This document shows, in pieces, positions 26,777-35,583 of a stretch of DNA of 64,000 bases. Both the position numbers and the translations under genes were made by a program. This stretch comes from [Pseudomonas] carboxydohydrogena (lineage in GTDB: Bacteria > Pseudomonadota > Alphaproteobacteria > Rhizobiales > Xanthobacteraceae). Below the pieces are notes generated by a model. The model had not been told where the DNA came from and did no database searches. It saw only the letters and a list, made by a program, of their open reading frames with translations. The stretch lies in NCBI RefSeq assembly GCF_029030725.1, contig NZ_CP113162.1:1982501-2046500 (forward strand), read 5' to 3'. Position 1 is the stretch's first letter; the number at the start of each line of letters is the position of its first letter.

Positions 26777-26801
26777 GCCCGCGTCAGCGGGCTGCTTTTT
26801 T
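26777..26801 (+). terminator. rho-independent terminator after the PAS-like gene
   Basis: GCCCGC-GTCA-GCGGGC (26777-26792) is followed by TGCTTTTTT. It lies 18 bases after the PAS-like stop and overlaps the last codons of the convergent ArsC-like gene. Confidence 0.8.
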
Positions 26802-27161
26802 GCGCGCGCTTTTGCCGCCGAGTTCTTTCTCGTAGTCATCCGGCTTGAAGCCGACCAGAAGGCGCTTGCCGTCATCAAGCACGGGTCGCTTGATCATCGA
26901 GGGCTGCGCCATCATCAGGGCGATGGCCTTGCGTTCGGTCAGCCCCTCCCTGTCGGCGTCCGGCAGTTTCCTGAACGTGGTGCCCGCGCGGTTGAGAACC
27001 GTTTCCCAGCCCGCTGCCTTGCACCACTTCTCAAGATCGCCCTTGGCGACGCCCTCTTTCTTATAATCGTGGAAATCATAGGCGACGCCGGCCTTGTCGA
27101 GCCAGGCGAACGCCTTCTTCATCGTGTCGCAGTTCTTGATGCCGTAGATGGTGACTGACAC
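26784..27161 (-). CDS. ArsC/Spx family protein (YffB-like)
   Basis: Thioredoxin-fold protein of about 125 aa. TIYGIKNCDTMKKAFAWLD carries the single N-terminal Cys (about residue 11); SMIKRPVLDDG is the conserved cis-Pro region; the C-terminus is Lys-rich. The family resembles arsenate reductase ArsC but YffB/Spx-like members usually do not reduce arsenate in an ars operon, and no ars genes are nearby. A GTG start with AGGGG seven bases upstream is preferred to an ATG eight codons earlier that abuts its GGGAGA. Function uncertain: thiol-dependent reductase or regulator. Confidence 0.82.
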   Translation of the reverse strand: MSVTIYGIKNCDTMKKAFAWLDKAGVAYDFHDYKKEGVAKGDLEKWCKAAGWETVLNRAGTTFRKLPDADREGLTERKAIALMMAQPSMIKRPVLDDGKRLLVGFKPDDYEKELGGKSARKKAAR

Positions 27162-27233
27162 GCCGCCGCCCCTGAGATGAACCATTCTCCCGACCCTACG
27201 GCATCGCGCACACAGCGTAAATCGCCGGGCCGT

Positions 27234-27791
27234 TCAAAACCCCAGCGAGGCCTGCGCGGGCTCTTCCGGCGCGAGAACGACGCCTTCCAGCGCCAGCATG
27301 CGGACTTTCGACGCCGCACCGCCCGGCGCGGAAAACCCGCCGACCTTGCCGCCCGCCGCGAGCACACGATGGCACGGGATGATAAGCGGGATCGGATTCT
27401 TGGCCATCGCCTGCCCGACATCGCGCGCAAGCCGGGGATCGGCATCGATCTCTTTCGCCAGCGCGCCGTAGGTCGTCGTCTGTCCCCATGGCAGACGCCG
27501 GGCGAGAGCGTAAATCCGCCTGAACAGATCGTCCTGACCATCGAGGTCGAGATTCAAATCCGAGAAGTCGGCTGCATCGCCCTCGAAATAGCGCCGCACC
27601 GTCTCGATCACGCCGGCGATGTCGGGCGTCGGCTCGGCAGCCTTTCCGCCGGACATGCGCCGGAGCAGCAACCGTTCCGTGGCCGCGGCGTTACCCGTGG
27701 GCAATTGAAAGCGCGTGATGCCGTTACCGCTCCACGCGATGCCGCAAAATCCGGCGCGTGTTTCAAAAATGGCGTAGCTGTCACCCTTCAT
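27234..27791 (-). CDS. ogt: methylated-DNA-[protein]-cysteine S-methyltransferase
   Basis: Suicide repair protein that removes alkyl groups from O6 of guanine. The 185-aa product has the PCHRV active site with acceptor Cys140, preceded by the wing/helix GQTTTYGALAKEI at about 103-115 and followed by GGFSAPGG. No AraC or AlkA domain is fused, so it is an Ogt-type enzyme rather than Ada. It is close to the PNPOx-fold gene (21 bases) on the same strand and may be cotranscribed with it. Confidence 0.95.
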   Translation of the reverse strand: MKGDSYAIFETRAGFCGIAWSGNGITRFQLPTGNAAATERLLLRRMSGGKAAEPTPDIAGVIETVRRYFEGDAADFSDLNLDLDGQDDLFRRIYALARRLPWGQTTTYGALAKEIDADPRLARDVGQAMAKNPIPLIIPCHRVLAAGGKVGGFSAPGGAASKVRMLALEGVVLAPEEPAQASLGF

Positions 27792-27812
27792 CGCTTGCCC
27801 TATCCGGCGCTT

Positions 27813-28445
27813 TCAGATCAGCGCCTTCTCCTTCCCAACCATCTCACGCAAACGCGTATTCTCGGCCTCAAGTTCGGCCAGATGCGCCCTGACCGGCTCC
27901 AGCGCCTCGGCCAGTTCGGCCTCAGTGAACCGGGGCGTGATGTGCTGCGAGCAGTTCCAGTCGAACGCCTCCAGATGCAGGATCATCACACGCTCCACCC
28001 TGGCCCGGTATCCGGGAATCGCAAAACGTTCGGCCAGCGAGGCATCATCCCGAACCTCCCGAACCTCGGCGCGCGCATAAATCTTCAACCGTCCCCGCCG
28101 GGGATAATCCATCAGGAACAGGCAGACGCGGTCGTTGGCCGCCAGATTCCCGGTCGTGATGTACTGCCGGTTGCCCCGGTAGTCGGCGAAGGCAAGGGTC
28201 TTCTCATCCAGCACGCGCAGGACCCCCTTTGGTCCACCACGATGCTGGATGTAAGGCCACCCGTTTTCCGACGACGTCGCGATGTAGAAGCTGTCGCGCT
28301 CGGCGATGAAGGCTATCTCGGCCCCGGTGAAACGATCCCGCGTTCGCGTGCTCGTGAGGTGTTCCCAGTACTCGGCGACACCGTTCGCGGCCTGCGCGGC
28401 CTTCACGCTGGGCGTTGAAGCAATCTCGAGAAATCGATGGATCAT
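27813..28445 (-). CDS. pyridoxamine 5'-phosphate oxidase-fold flavoprotein
   Basis: Predicted FMN-binding split-barrel protein of 210 aa. ERDSFYIATSSENGWPYIQHRGGPKGVLRVLD and the later NDRVCLFLMDYP, RRGRLKIYARAEV segments match the PNPOx-like family that acts on small molecules or binds flavin. The last 35 residues form a heptad-rich helix (LAELEAENTRLREMV) that may dimerise. The ATG is behind GGGAGGA. It diverges from a LysR gene across 97 bases, the usual layout for a LysR target. Substrate unknown; it is not the vitamin B6 PdxH enzyme by length and context. Confidence 0.82.
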   Translation of the reverse strand: MIHRFLEIASTPSVKAAQAANGVAEYWEHLTSTRTRDRFTGAEIAFIAERDSFYIATSSENGWPYIQHRGGPKGVLRVLDEKTLAFADYRGNRQYITTGNLAANDRVCLFLMDYPRRGRLKIYARAEVREVRDDASLAERFAIPGYRARVERVMILHLEAFDWNCSQHITPRFTEAELAEALEPVRAHLAELEAENTRLREMVGKEKALI

Positions 28446-28542
28446 GGCATCCTCCCTCTCGGCTGCCCGTAAAATATGTCCTACCGGAGAAAGTAATATT
28501 CCTGTATTTTTGAGAAGCACTCTCTCGGAAAATGAGAACAAG

Positions 28543-29466
28543 ATGGATCGGCTCGAGGCGATGTCGCTACTGGTCACGGCCGTCGAGGAAGGCAGCCTGT
28601 CGGCCGCCGGACGCAAGCTCGGCGTTCCGCTCCCCACCGTCAGCCGCAAGGTTTCGGAACTCGAATCGCACCTGAAAACCCAGCTTCTCGTCCGCTCGAC
28701 ACGCAAGCTCGGCCTGACCGAAGCCGGCACCGCCTACATCGCCGCCTGCAAACGAATCCTGGAATGGGTGGACGAGGCCGAAGAACAGGCGACGGGCGAA
28801 TACAGCGCGCCGCGCGGCGGCCTCGCCATCACCGCGCCCGTCGCGTTCGGCAGGCTGCACGTCCTGCCTGTCGTCAACGGCTTCCTGCTGCGCTTTCCCG
28901 AGATCAACGTGCGCATGACCCTGTCCGACAGGAATGTCGATCTGATCGAGGATCAGATCGACATGGCCGTGCGCATCGGGGAACTGCCGGACAGCACGAT
29001 GGTCGCCACCCGTGTCGGCGCGATCCGGCGGGTGGTCTGCGGCAGCCCCGCCTATTTCAAGGCGCATGGCACCCCGCAGACGCCGGAGGATCTCAACGCG
29101 CACATGTGCGTGGCCTTCGCGATCGCGTCCCCGGCATCGTCCTGGACCTTCGCGAAAAACGGGACAGGACCCGCGAAACCGGTCCGTCCGGTCTGCCGCC
29201 TTGCGGTCAACACGGCGGAGGCCGCCGTCGATGCCGCGATCGCGGGCATCGGCCTGACCCGCGTGCTGTCCTATCAGGCGGAGCAAGCCATCCGGCAGGG
29301 AAAGCTGAAAATCGTTTTGCAGGATGACGAGCCCGCGCCGATCCCGGTTCATCTCATGCACGCGGGCCAAAACATCCTGCCGCTGAAGATGCGTCATTTT
29401 CTGGAATTCGCGGCACCAAGGATCAGGAAGGCGCTTGGATCAACCCCCACAAAGAGGACACCATGA
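28543..29466 (+). CDS. LysR family transcriptional regulator
   Basis: A 307-aa DNA-binding regulator. The N-terminal winged helix-turn-helix spans about residues 1-60 (SLLVTAVEEGSLSAAGRKLG, then PTVSRKVSELE), and the effector-binding domain from about 90 onward follows the two-lobe periplasmic-binding fold. It diverges from the PNPOx-fold gene and overlaps the downstream RidA gene by four bases (ATGA), so it probably controls both. Inducer unknown. A long in-frame upstream extension is not credible because it would read through the divergent promoter. Confidence 0.93.
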   Translation: MDRLEAMSLLVTAVEEGSLSAAGRKLGVPLPTVSRKVSELESHLKTQLLVRSTRKLGLTEAGTAYIAACKRILEWVDEAEEQATGEYSAPRGGLAITAPVAFGRLHVLPVVNGFLLRFPEINVRMTLSDRNVDLIEDQIDMAVRIGELPDSTMVATRVGAIRRVVCGSPAYFKAHGTPQTPEDLNAHMCVAFAIASPASSWTFAKNGTGPAKPVRPVCRLAVNTAEAAVDAAIAGIGLTRVLSYQAEQAIRQGKLKIVLQDDEPAPIPVHLMHAGQNILPLKMRHFLEFAAPRIRKALGSTPTKRTP

Positions 29467-29858
29467 GCAAACGCGAGATCATCCGGGTCGAGCCGCTATC
29501 GACTTATCTGGAACGATGGAAGGCGCCGACATCCGCCGTCACGCGCCACGGCGACACGATCTATGTCTCCGGCTTTCCGCCTTTCGACCCGGCAACGGGC
29601 GAAGTCGTCGATGCCTCCATCGAGAGGCAGACGGAAATCGTGCTCGAACAGATGAAGCTGTGCCTTGAAACGGCTGGGTCGTCGCTCGACAAGGTTTTGA
29701 AGTGCAACGTGTACTGCACGTCGGTCGAGAAATTCGGCGCCGTCAATGCGATCTATGCGCGCTACTTTCCGAAAGACCCGCCGGCACGCATTTTCATCAA
29801 CGTGCCGGCATGGCCCGGTCATTTCGACATCGAGATCGACTGCATCGCGGCGGTGTGA
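29463..29858 (+). CDS. RidA family protein
   Basis: Trimeric enamine/imine deaminase family member, 131 aa. GDTIYVSGFPPFDPATGEVV and the segment KVLKCNVYCTSVEKFGAVN are typical, and the substrate-binding Arg is present in PPARIFINV (about residue 109), which is the mark of active deaminases. RidA proteins destroy reactive 2-aminoacrylate-type intermediates released by PLP enzymes. Overlap with the LysR gene indicates coupled translation; the locus with a PNPOx-fold protein suggests a shared small-molecule pathway. Confidence 0.92.
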   Translation: MSKREIIRVEPLSTYLERWKAPTSAVTRHGDTIYVSGFPPFDPATGEVVDASIERQTEIVLEQMKLCLETAGSSLDKVLKCNVYCTSVEKFGAVNAIYARYFPKDPPARIFINVPAWPGHFDIEIDCIAAV

Positions 29859-29879
29859 GGCCGCAGGCAGACGGACGGC

Positions 29880-30221
29880 TTACTTGCCGTCGTCGATGTA
29901 AACGATAATCGCAGCGTTCGCGATCAGGATTGAATCCTTGCCCTCATAAGGCACTTCCAGACCGCCCTGCACCGCCTTCACGGTGATCTTGCCATACGGC
30001 AATTCCTTCGCGACCGCCGCGGTGTCCACTCCGCTCGGGTCCGGAACGGCGACCGTGACATCGACGAACATATCGTCGCGCGTCTTTCCCACCAGCGGGA
30101 AGAAGCTCAGGCTCGAGTGACGCAGCGCATCCGACACCGCGCGGCGGGCCGCCTTGGTGCCATCCTTGCCATGAACGTCCACGCCCATGCCCATCTCGGT
30201 GATGCAACGTACTTTTGCCAT
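29880..30221 (-). CDS. Lin0512 family protein
   Basis: Conserved hypothetical protein of 113 aa. The pattern MAKVRCITEMGMGVDVHGKD followed by KAARRAVSDALRHSSL and IIVYIDDGK matches the Lin0512 family, known across bacteria and fungi without an assigned activity. It has no signal peptide or membrane span. AAGGA lies eight bases before the ATG. It is convergent with RidA and separated from the DUF305 gene by 335 bases; no functional partner is obvious. Confidence 0.85.
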   Translation of the reverse strand: MAKVRCITEMGMGVDVHGKDGTKAARRAVSDALRHSSLSFFPLVGKTRDDMFVDVTVAVPDPSGVDTAAVAKELPYGKITVKAVQGGLEVPYEGKDSILIANAAIIVYIDDGK

Positions 30222-30491
30222 TGCTCTTGTCCTTCTATTTCATTCCAGCCCGCGACAGCGGCGCTTGTTCTTGCCCAAATTTCTCAAACACCTGTCATGC
30301 GCCGTTTGATAGCCGCAAAACCCTTCCGCTGACGGTTGAACCCTGATCCCTGAGGCGTCAAGGTTTTTAATTCCAAAAAGAGAAGGGATACGCGCGATAT
30401 CAAGTTTTCGCGAAGCAGCCAGCAGGCGGACGGTTGGCGCCGCCTCGCAAATTCCACCTTATTGCCCGAACAAAATTTTTCCGATCCCCGC

Positions 30492-30516
30492 GGAATAGTT
30501 CGCTCGCGCGGGCGTC
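30492..30516 (+). promoter_or_regulatory. candidate ECF-sigma promoter (GGAAT-N16-CGTC)
   Basis: GGAAT (30492-30496) and CGTC (30513-30516) are 16 bases apart and 41 bases before the DUF305 start, in the 335-base gap after the Lin0512 gene. GGAA-type -35 and CGTC/CGTT-type -10 elements are the general ECF pattern, and the downstream operon encodes its own ECF sigma and anti-sigma factor, so autoregulation is likely. The rest of the gap contains nothing else I can support. Confidence 0.5.
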
Positions 30517-30556
30517 CACTCCAATAACACCCCTTCGTGTTCAGGAGTTGGATCGC

Positions 30557-31066
30557 ATGTCTCTCTTCCCACCACATACAGGCGTCATTCAGCTTGTCGC
30601 CGCCATTGGCTTCGCCATCGGCCCGATATGCAGTCACGCCCAGACCACCCAACCGCAAGCCCAGACAGATCAGGCAAGTCTCCCGGTCGAGGCGGAACAG
30701 CCTTTTCTCACCGAGAACAGCGCGGCGATGGACAAGATGATGGCCGGGATGGACGTCAAGCCGACCGGCGACGTCGATGCGGACTTCACCGCGATGATGA
30801 TCCCGCATCATCAGGGCGCGATCGACATGGCCGTCGCGTATTTACGCTACGGGCACAATGAGCAACTCCGCCGCATCGCGCAGGAAATCATCGTCGATCA
30901 ACAGCAGGAAATCGCGGCGATGCGCCTCGCGCTCGGCCAGCCTTTGCCCGCAGACGCCGCGGTGCCGACCCAGGCGACGGCGGCAACCGCACCTGCACCC
31001 TCCCACCACAACCACTCCTTCATGTCCCCCGGCATGATGATGAGCCCGCTCAACAAAACCAAATAG
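30557..31066 (+). CDS. secreted DUF305 protein with His/Met-rich tail
   Basis: Exported 169-aa protein. Residues 1-28 form a signal peptide ending SHAQ. The DUF305 core follows: MDKMMAGMD, then DFTAMMIPHHQGAIDMAVAY with the conserved HH pair, and a helix with IVDQQQEIAAMR. The tail contains HHNHSFMSPGMMM, rich in potential metal ligands. DUF305 includes copper-binding CopM of cyanobacteria, so periplasmic copper or other metal binding is plausible but unproven. AGGAG lies ten bases before the ATG. First gene of the ECF module. Confidence 0.85.
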   Translation: MSLFPPHTGVIQLVAAIGFAIGPICSHAQTTQPQAQTDQASLPVEAEQPFLTENSAAMDKMMAGMDVKPTGDVDADFTAMMIPHHQGAIDMAVAYLRYGHNEQLRRIAQEIIVDQQQEIAAMRLALGQPLPADAAVPTQATAATAPAPSHHNHSFMSPGMMMSPLNKTK

Positions 31067-31076
31067 GAGCATCAAG

Positions 31077-32531
31077 ATGAACCGCAGTCTGCTTTCCGTG
31101 AGTCTGCTCGCCAGCACCTTTCTGGCCTGCACGGCCGCCTTGGCCGGACAAGCCCCGGGGCCTGTCTCGGCGCCGGACATCCCCGTCAGTCATCGCGACA
31201 GGATCTATGCCGCGGAACAGTTTTCGAACACGGTGTCGGTCACCGATCCGGCCGACAACAAACTGCTCGGCGTTATTCGTCTTGGCGATCCTCAGCCCGG
31301 CAATTTCAGTCCCCTCTACAAGGGACAGGTGCTTGTCCACGGCATGGGCTTCTCACCCGATCACAAGACGCTCGCGATCGTCTCGATCGGCTCCAACTCC
31401 GTCACCTTTATCGACACGGCCACGAATACGGTGAAGCACACGACCTATGTCGGACGCTCGCCGCATGAGGCCTTCTTCACACCCGACGGCAAGGAAGTCT
31501 GGATCACGGTTCGCGGCGAGGATTATGTCGACGTGCTCGATGCCGCCACTTTCGAGGAAAAAACCCGCATCAAAACGCCGAACGGTCCCGGCATGCAGAT
31601 ATTTTCGCCGGACGGCAAGTACGGCTATGTCTGCTCGTCCTTCAATCCCGAAACGGATGTCATCAGCGTCGCCGATCACCAGATCGTGGCGCGCGTCAAA
31701 CAGGCCAGCCCCTTCTGTCCGAATATCGCCGCGACGGCCGACGGCAAGCAGGTCTGGTTCACGCTGAAGGATATCGGCAAGACGCAGGTCTTCAACGCAC
31801 AACCTCCCTTCGATCTGATCAAGACCATCGATACCGGCCCGATCACCAACCACGTCAATTTCGCGGTGAACAAGAACGGCTCTTTCGCCTATGTCACGAT
31901 TGGCGGCCTGAATCAGGTGAAGGTCTTCCGGACGGACAATTTCGAGCAGGTCGCGACGATCCCGGTTGGCAACCTGCCCCACGGCATCTGGCCGTCAGGC
32001 GACGGCAGCCGAATCTACGTGGGTCTGGAAAACGCGGATGCACTGGCGGCGATCGACACGCAAACGAATAAAGTCGTCGCCAACATTCCCATCGGCCAGG
32101 CTCCGCAGGCAATTGCCTACGTTCCCAATGCAGTGCCTGAGGGTTCCGGGACGGACGACCTCCAGCCGCTCGGCCTTGCCGGACAAACGGCTCACCTGAC
32201 CCTGGCCCCAGCAGGAAAACACGACGGCAAAACTCCGACCAGTGTGTCCCTGTTCGATCAGGGCTTGATCCAGATTCTCCAGGCCTCCGTCACCGGCCTT
32301 GAGGCCAAAAAACCCTACGTTCTGGCGCTCTCCACCGGGCCCGAGGGCAAAGGCATGTTGCAGCCATTGGCAAACTTCATGACCAACCCGGCGGGATCGG
32401 CCATCGTCAACGCCGCCGGTCCGATCCGCCAGATCGTTCAGAACGATGTGAAGAACGAAAGGCGCTATCTCGTGATCGCGGAAAGTAACGCGGGCAAGCC
32501 CGGCACCGTTGTCCAGATACAAGGTCACTAG
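31077..32531 (+). CDS. secreted YVTN/YncE-type beta-propeller protein with extra C-terminal domain
   Basis: Exported 484-aa protein. A signal peptide (1-24, ending ALAG) precedes about seven YVTN-style repeats (residues 40-340; for example NTVSVTDPADNKLLGVI, NSVTFIDTATNTVKHT, NADALAAIDTQTNKVVANIP). From about 370 a separate domain begins (GQTAHLTLAPAG to the end) with a conserved-looking GPIRQIVQN region. The propeller probably binds a ligand or protein in the periplasm. It is ten bases downstream of DUF305 and upstream of the ECF sigma gene, so it may be either a stress effector or a sensor partner. Confidence 0.85.
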   Translation: MNRSLLSVSLLASTFLACTAALAGQAPGPVSAPDIPVSHRDRIYAAEQFSNTVSVTDPADNKLLGVIRLGDPQPGNFSPLYKGQVLVHGMGFSPDHKTLAIVSIGSNSVTFIDTATNTVKHTTYVGRSPHEAFFTPDGKEVWITVRGEDYVDVLDAATFEEKTRIKTPNGPGMQIFSPDGKYGYVCSSFNPETDVISVADHQIVARVKQASPFCPNIAATADGKQVWFTLKDIGKTQVFNAQPPFDLIKTIDTGPITNHVNFAVNKNGSFAYVTIGGLNQVKVFRTDNFEQVATIPVGNLPHGIWPSGDGSRIYVGLENADALAAIDTQTNKVVANIPIGQAPQAIAYVPNAVPEGSGTDDLQPLGLAGQTAHLTLAPAGKHDGKTPTSVSLFDQGLIQILQASVTGLEAKKPYVLALSTGPEGKGMLQPLANFMTNPAGSAIVNAAGPIRQIVQNDVKNERRYLVIAESNAGKPGTVVQIQGH

Positions 32532-32543
32532 CCGCCGAAAAGC

Positions 32544-32573
32544 GCTGCCCGGCCGAACCACCGGCCGGGCAGC
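32544..32573 (+). terminator. GC-rich hairpin between propeller and sigma genes, possible attenuator
   Basis: GCTGCCCGGCC (32544-32554) is exactly complementary to 32563-32573, with an 8-base loop, followed by GGGCTTT. The T-run is too short for a strong terminator. It could lower sigma-factor expression relative to the two secreted proteins or mark mRNA processing. Confidence 0.6.
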
Positions 32574-32594
32574 GGGCTTTCTAGGGAATTTGCC

Positions 32595-33122
32595 ATGAAT
32601 GACATGGTGCACCTGATCGAACCGCTGATCCCGGCGCTGCGCCGCTATGCCCGCGCGCTGGTCCGCGACCGCTCGATCGCCGACGATCTCGTGCAGGACT
32701 GCCTGGAGCGCGCCGTCAGCCGCTGGCATCAGCGCCGGCTGGACGGAGATCCGAAAACCTGGATGTTCAGTATTCTCCATAACCTCGCGGTCAGCCGCTT
32801 CCGCCAACAAAAGCGCACGCCCCCCGAGATCGCTATCGAGCATGCGAGCGAGCGCGATATCTCCCGGGAAGCCCATCAGGAAGGAATAATAGAGGTTCAG
32901 GATATGTTACGTTGCGTTGGACTCCTTCCGGAGGAGCATCGCTCGGTGCTTCTTCTCACCGCCGTGGAAGATCTGACCTATGCGCAAACGGCCGATGTCC
33001 TTGGCCTGCCGGTCGGCACCGTGATGTCGCGCCTGTCCCGCGCGCGCGATAGCCTGATCGAACTGATGGACGGCGCCAGCGCGGAACAATCGCCGAAGCC
33101 TTATTTGCGGAGGGTGAAATAA
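32595..33122 (+). CDS. ECF-type RNA polymerase sigma factor
   Basis: Sigma70-family factor of 175 aa with regions 2 and 4 only. Region 2 is in RRYARALVRDRSIADDLVQDCLERA and the -10-binding segment KTWMFSILHNLAVSRFR; region 4 is LTYAQTADVLGLPVGTVMSRLSRAR. The stop overlaps the anti-sigma ATG by one base (TAATG). It should direct transcription of this module and perhaps other loci with the same promoter type. Confidence 0.95.
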   Translation: MNDMVHLIEPLIPALRRYARALVRDRSIADDLVQDCLERAVSRWHQRRLDGDPKTWMFSILHNLAVSRFRQQKRTPPEIAIEHASERDISREAHQEGIIEVQDMLRCVGLLPEEHRSVLLLTAVEDLTYAQTADVLGLPVGTVMSRLSRARDSLIELMDGASAEQSPKPYLRRVK

Positions 33123-33895
33123 TGGCACGGCCCACTACCGAGGATGACCTCCACGCCTTCGTCGATCAGACGCTCGACGTTCGCCGGAAAGAGGAGATCG
33201 CAGCCTATCTCGATGCGCATCCGGATATCGCCGGGCGCGTGGCCGCCTATAGCCGCCAGCGAAAACTGCTCAAGGCAGGATACGCTCCCATCGCCGACGA
33301 ACCGATTCCGCCACAGCTCAACCTGTCGCGGATCATCGAGCGCCAGCGGAGACCGTCCATCGCCACACGGTGGATGGCCGTCGCCGCCGCGATTGTCCTG
33401 CTCTGCATGGGCGGAGTGGGCGGATGGTTCTTGCGGAACATGACGCAACCGTCAGAAGGCATCGCGGCCCTCGTCGAGGAGGCAAGCGCGAGTTACGCGG
33501 TGTACGCGCCCGACCATCAGCGGCCCATCGAGATCAAGGCGTCCGACCGAGATGCCCTCGTCAACTGGACGACGGAGCGGCTGGGGCGTGTCGTTGCCAT
33601 CCCGGACCTGTCGGCATCCGGTTTCCGGCTCATGGGCGGCCGTGTGGTCGCGACCGGTCACGGTCCCGCTGCGATGTTCATGTATGATGACGACCATGGC
33701 ACGCGACTCGTCATTCTTGCCCGCCGCATGGCCGTGGACCAGAATATGCCGATGGCGCGCCAAACAAACGGCAGCCTCAACGGCTATGCTTGGGCTGACA
33801 AGGGTCTCGGCTTCAGTCTTGTCGCTCCCGCGTCGCCGCAGCGCCTCCATCCCCTCGCCGACGAGGCCCGCAGGCAGACTTCACCCGATATTTAA
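33122..33895 (+). CDS. membrane-anchored anti-sigma factor
   Basis: Single-span inner-membrane protein of 257 aa. The cytoplasmic N-terminal 80 residues (TEDDLHAFVDQTLDVRRKEE, then AYLDAHPDIAGRVAAY) form the sigma-binding domain; the Zn-binding HxxxCxxC motif is absent. The membrane helix is at about 84-103, and a periplasmic domain of 150 residues follows, which may sense the inducing signal. It is translationally coupled to the sigma gene. The absence of the zinc motif argues against a ZAS-type thiol redox switch; release probably needs a partner or proteolysis. Confidence 0.88.
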   Translation: MARPTTEDDLHAFVDQTLDVRRKEEIAAYLDAHPDIAGRVAAYSRQRKLLKAGYAPIADEPIPPQLNLSRIIERQRRPSIATRWMAVAAAIVLLCMGGVGGWFLRNMTQPSEGIAALVEEASASYAVYAPDHQRPIEIKASDRDALVNWTTERLGRVVAIPDLSASGFRLMGGRVVATGHGPAAMFMYDDDHGTRLVILARRMAVDQNMPMARQTNGSLNGYAWADKGLGFSLVAPASPQRLHPLADEARRQTSPDI

Positions 33896-33915
33896 CCCTG
33901 CGCTCGCCGCGGCGC

Positions 33916-35511
33916 TTATTCCCACTCGATGGTGCCGGGCGGCTTGCTCGTCACGTCATAGACCACGCGGTTGACGCCCTTCACTTCGTTGATGATACGC
34001 GTCGCGGTTTCGGCGAGGAATTTCATGTCGAACGGATAGAAGTCCGCCGTCATGCCATCGGTCGATGTCACCGCGCGCAGGCCGACCACGAATTCGTAGG
34101 TCCGCCCGTCGCCCATCACGCCGACGGTCTTGACCGGCAGCAGCACCGCGAATGCCTGCCAGATGGTATCGTACAATCCGGCGCGGCGGATTTCCTCGAT
34201 GTAGATTGCGTCCGCCTGCCGCAGGATGTCGAGCTTCTCCGGCGTGATCTCGCCCGGACAGCGGATCGCAAGCCCCGGCCCCGGAAACGGATGCCGCCCG
34301 ACGAACACATCCGGCAGGCCGAGTTCGCGGCCCAGTGCGCGCACTTCGTCCTTGAACAGTTCGCGCAACGGCTCGACCAGCTTCATCTTCATGCGCGCGG
34401 GCAGACCGCCGACATTGTGATGCGATTTGATGGTGACGGAAGGTCCGCCCGTGAACGACACGCTTTCGATCACGTCCGGGTACAGCGTGCCCTGCGCGAG
34501 GAAGTCAGCGCCGCCGATCTTCTTGGCCTCCTCATCGAACACGTCGATGAACAGCTTGCCGATGATCTTGCGCTTCGCTTCCGGATCGGTGACGCCAGAC
34601 AACTCCCCGAGGAACGTCTTGGACGCGTCCACATGCACCAGCGGAATGTTGTAGTGATGCCGGAACAGGTCGACCACCGTCTCGGCTTCCGCCATGCGCA
34701 ACAGGCCGTGGTCGACGAACACGCAGGTGAGCTGGTCGCCGATCGCTTCATGAATCAGCACCGCCGCCACCGCTGAATCGACGCCGCCGGACAGGCCGCA
34801 GATCACGCGGCCGTTGCCGACCTGCGCGCGGATTTTTTCAATGGCCTCCTCGCGGAAGGCGCGCATGGTCCAGTCGCCCTTGAGGCCCGCAACCTTGCGC
34901 ACGAAATTCTTGATCAGCCTGGCGCCGTCCGGCGTGTGCACCACCTCTGGGTGAAACTGCATCGCATAGAATTTGCGCGCATCATCCGCGATGATGGAAA
35001 TCGGCGAGCCCGCCGCCTTGGCGACGCCGCGAAAACCCTCCGGCAGTTTCGTCACGCGGTCGCCGTGGCTCATCCAGACGTCGTGCTTCTCGCCCTTCTT
35101 CCAGATGCCCTCGAACAGCGCGCAGTCGTCGGTGATCTCGATGGCGGCGCGGCCGAACTCGCGGTGATGCCCCGCCTCGACCGTGCCGCCGAGTTGCTGC
35201 GCCATGGTCTGCTCGCCGTAGCAGATGCCCAGCACCGGCACGCCCGACGTGAAGATCGACATCGGCGCGGATGGCGCGTCCTCGTCCAGCACCGAGGCCG
35301 GTCCGCCGGAGAGGATGACGGCCTTCGGCTTCATCGCCGCGAAGGCTTCCTCGGCTTTCTGGAACGGCACGATCTCGGAATAGACGCCATCCTCGCGGAC
35401 GCGGCGGGCGATCAGTTGCGTGACCTGAGAGCCGAAATCGACGATCAGAATCTTCTCGTGCGCGGCCGCCACATCAGGCGTCGCGGCACCGGTCTGGCTG
35501 TGTGCTGTCAT
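33916..35511 (-). CDS. guaA: GMP synthase (glutamine-hydrolysing)
   Basis: Converts XMP to GMP using glutamine and ATP. The 531-aa product has the class I glutaminase with Cys97 in [10 protein letters not shown], its His/Glu partners near MQFHPEV, the ATP pyrophosphatase loop GLSGGVDSA, and the dimerisation domain ending GTIEWE. It lies near guaB (37347-38843) on the same strand, separated by rsmB-like and MAPEG genes. Full length and intact. Confidence 0.97.
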   Translation of the reverse strand: MTAHSQTGAATPDVAAAHEKILIVDFGSQVTQLIARRVREDGVYSEIVPFQKAEEAFAAMKPKAVILSGGPASVLDEDAPSAPMSIFTSGVPVLGICYGEQTMAQQLGGTVEAGHHREFGRAAIEITDDCALFEGIWKKGEKHDVWMSHGDRVTKLPEGFRGVAKAAGSPISIIADDARKFYAMQFHPEVVHTPDGARLIKNFVRKVAGLKGDWTMRAFREEAIEKIRAQVGNGRVICGLSGGVDSAVAAVLIHEAIGDQLTCVFVDHGLLRMAEAETVVDLFRHHYNIPLVHVDASKTFLGELSGVTDPEAKRKIIGKLFIDVFDEEAKKIGGADFLAQGTLYPDVIESVSFTGGPSVTIKSHHNVGGLPARMKMKLVEPLRELFKDEVRALGRELGLPDVFVGRHPFPGPGLAIRCPGEITPEKLDILRQADAIYIEEIRRAGLYDTIWQAFAVLLPVKTVGVMGDGRTYEFVVGLRAVTSTDGMTADFYPFDMKFLAETATRIINEVKGVNRVVYDVTSKPPGTIEWE

Positions 35512-35583
35512 GGCTGGGAGATACGCGAGGGGGGGCGGAGTCGCAACCCCGGAACTCCCGTCAAACCGGGCTTATCGGCAGCT

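Noticed and set aside
30557-33895. DUF305/propeller/ECF unit as a horizontally acquired island
   Set aside because: Base composition and codon style resemble the neighbours and no mobile-element marks flank it.
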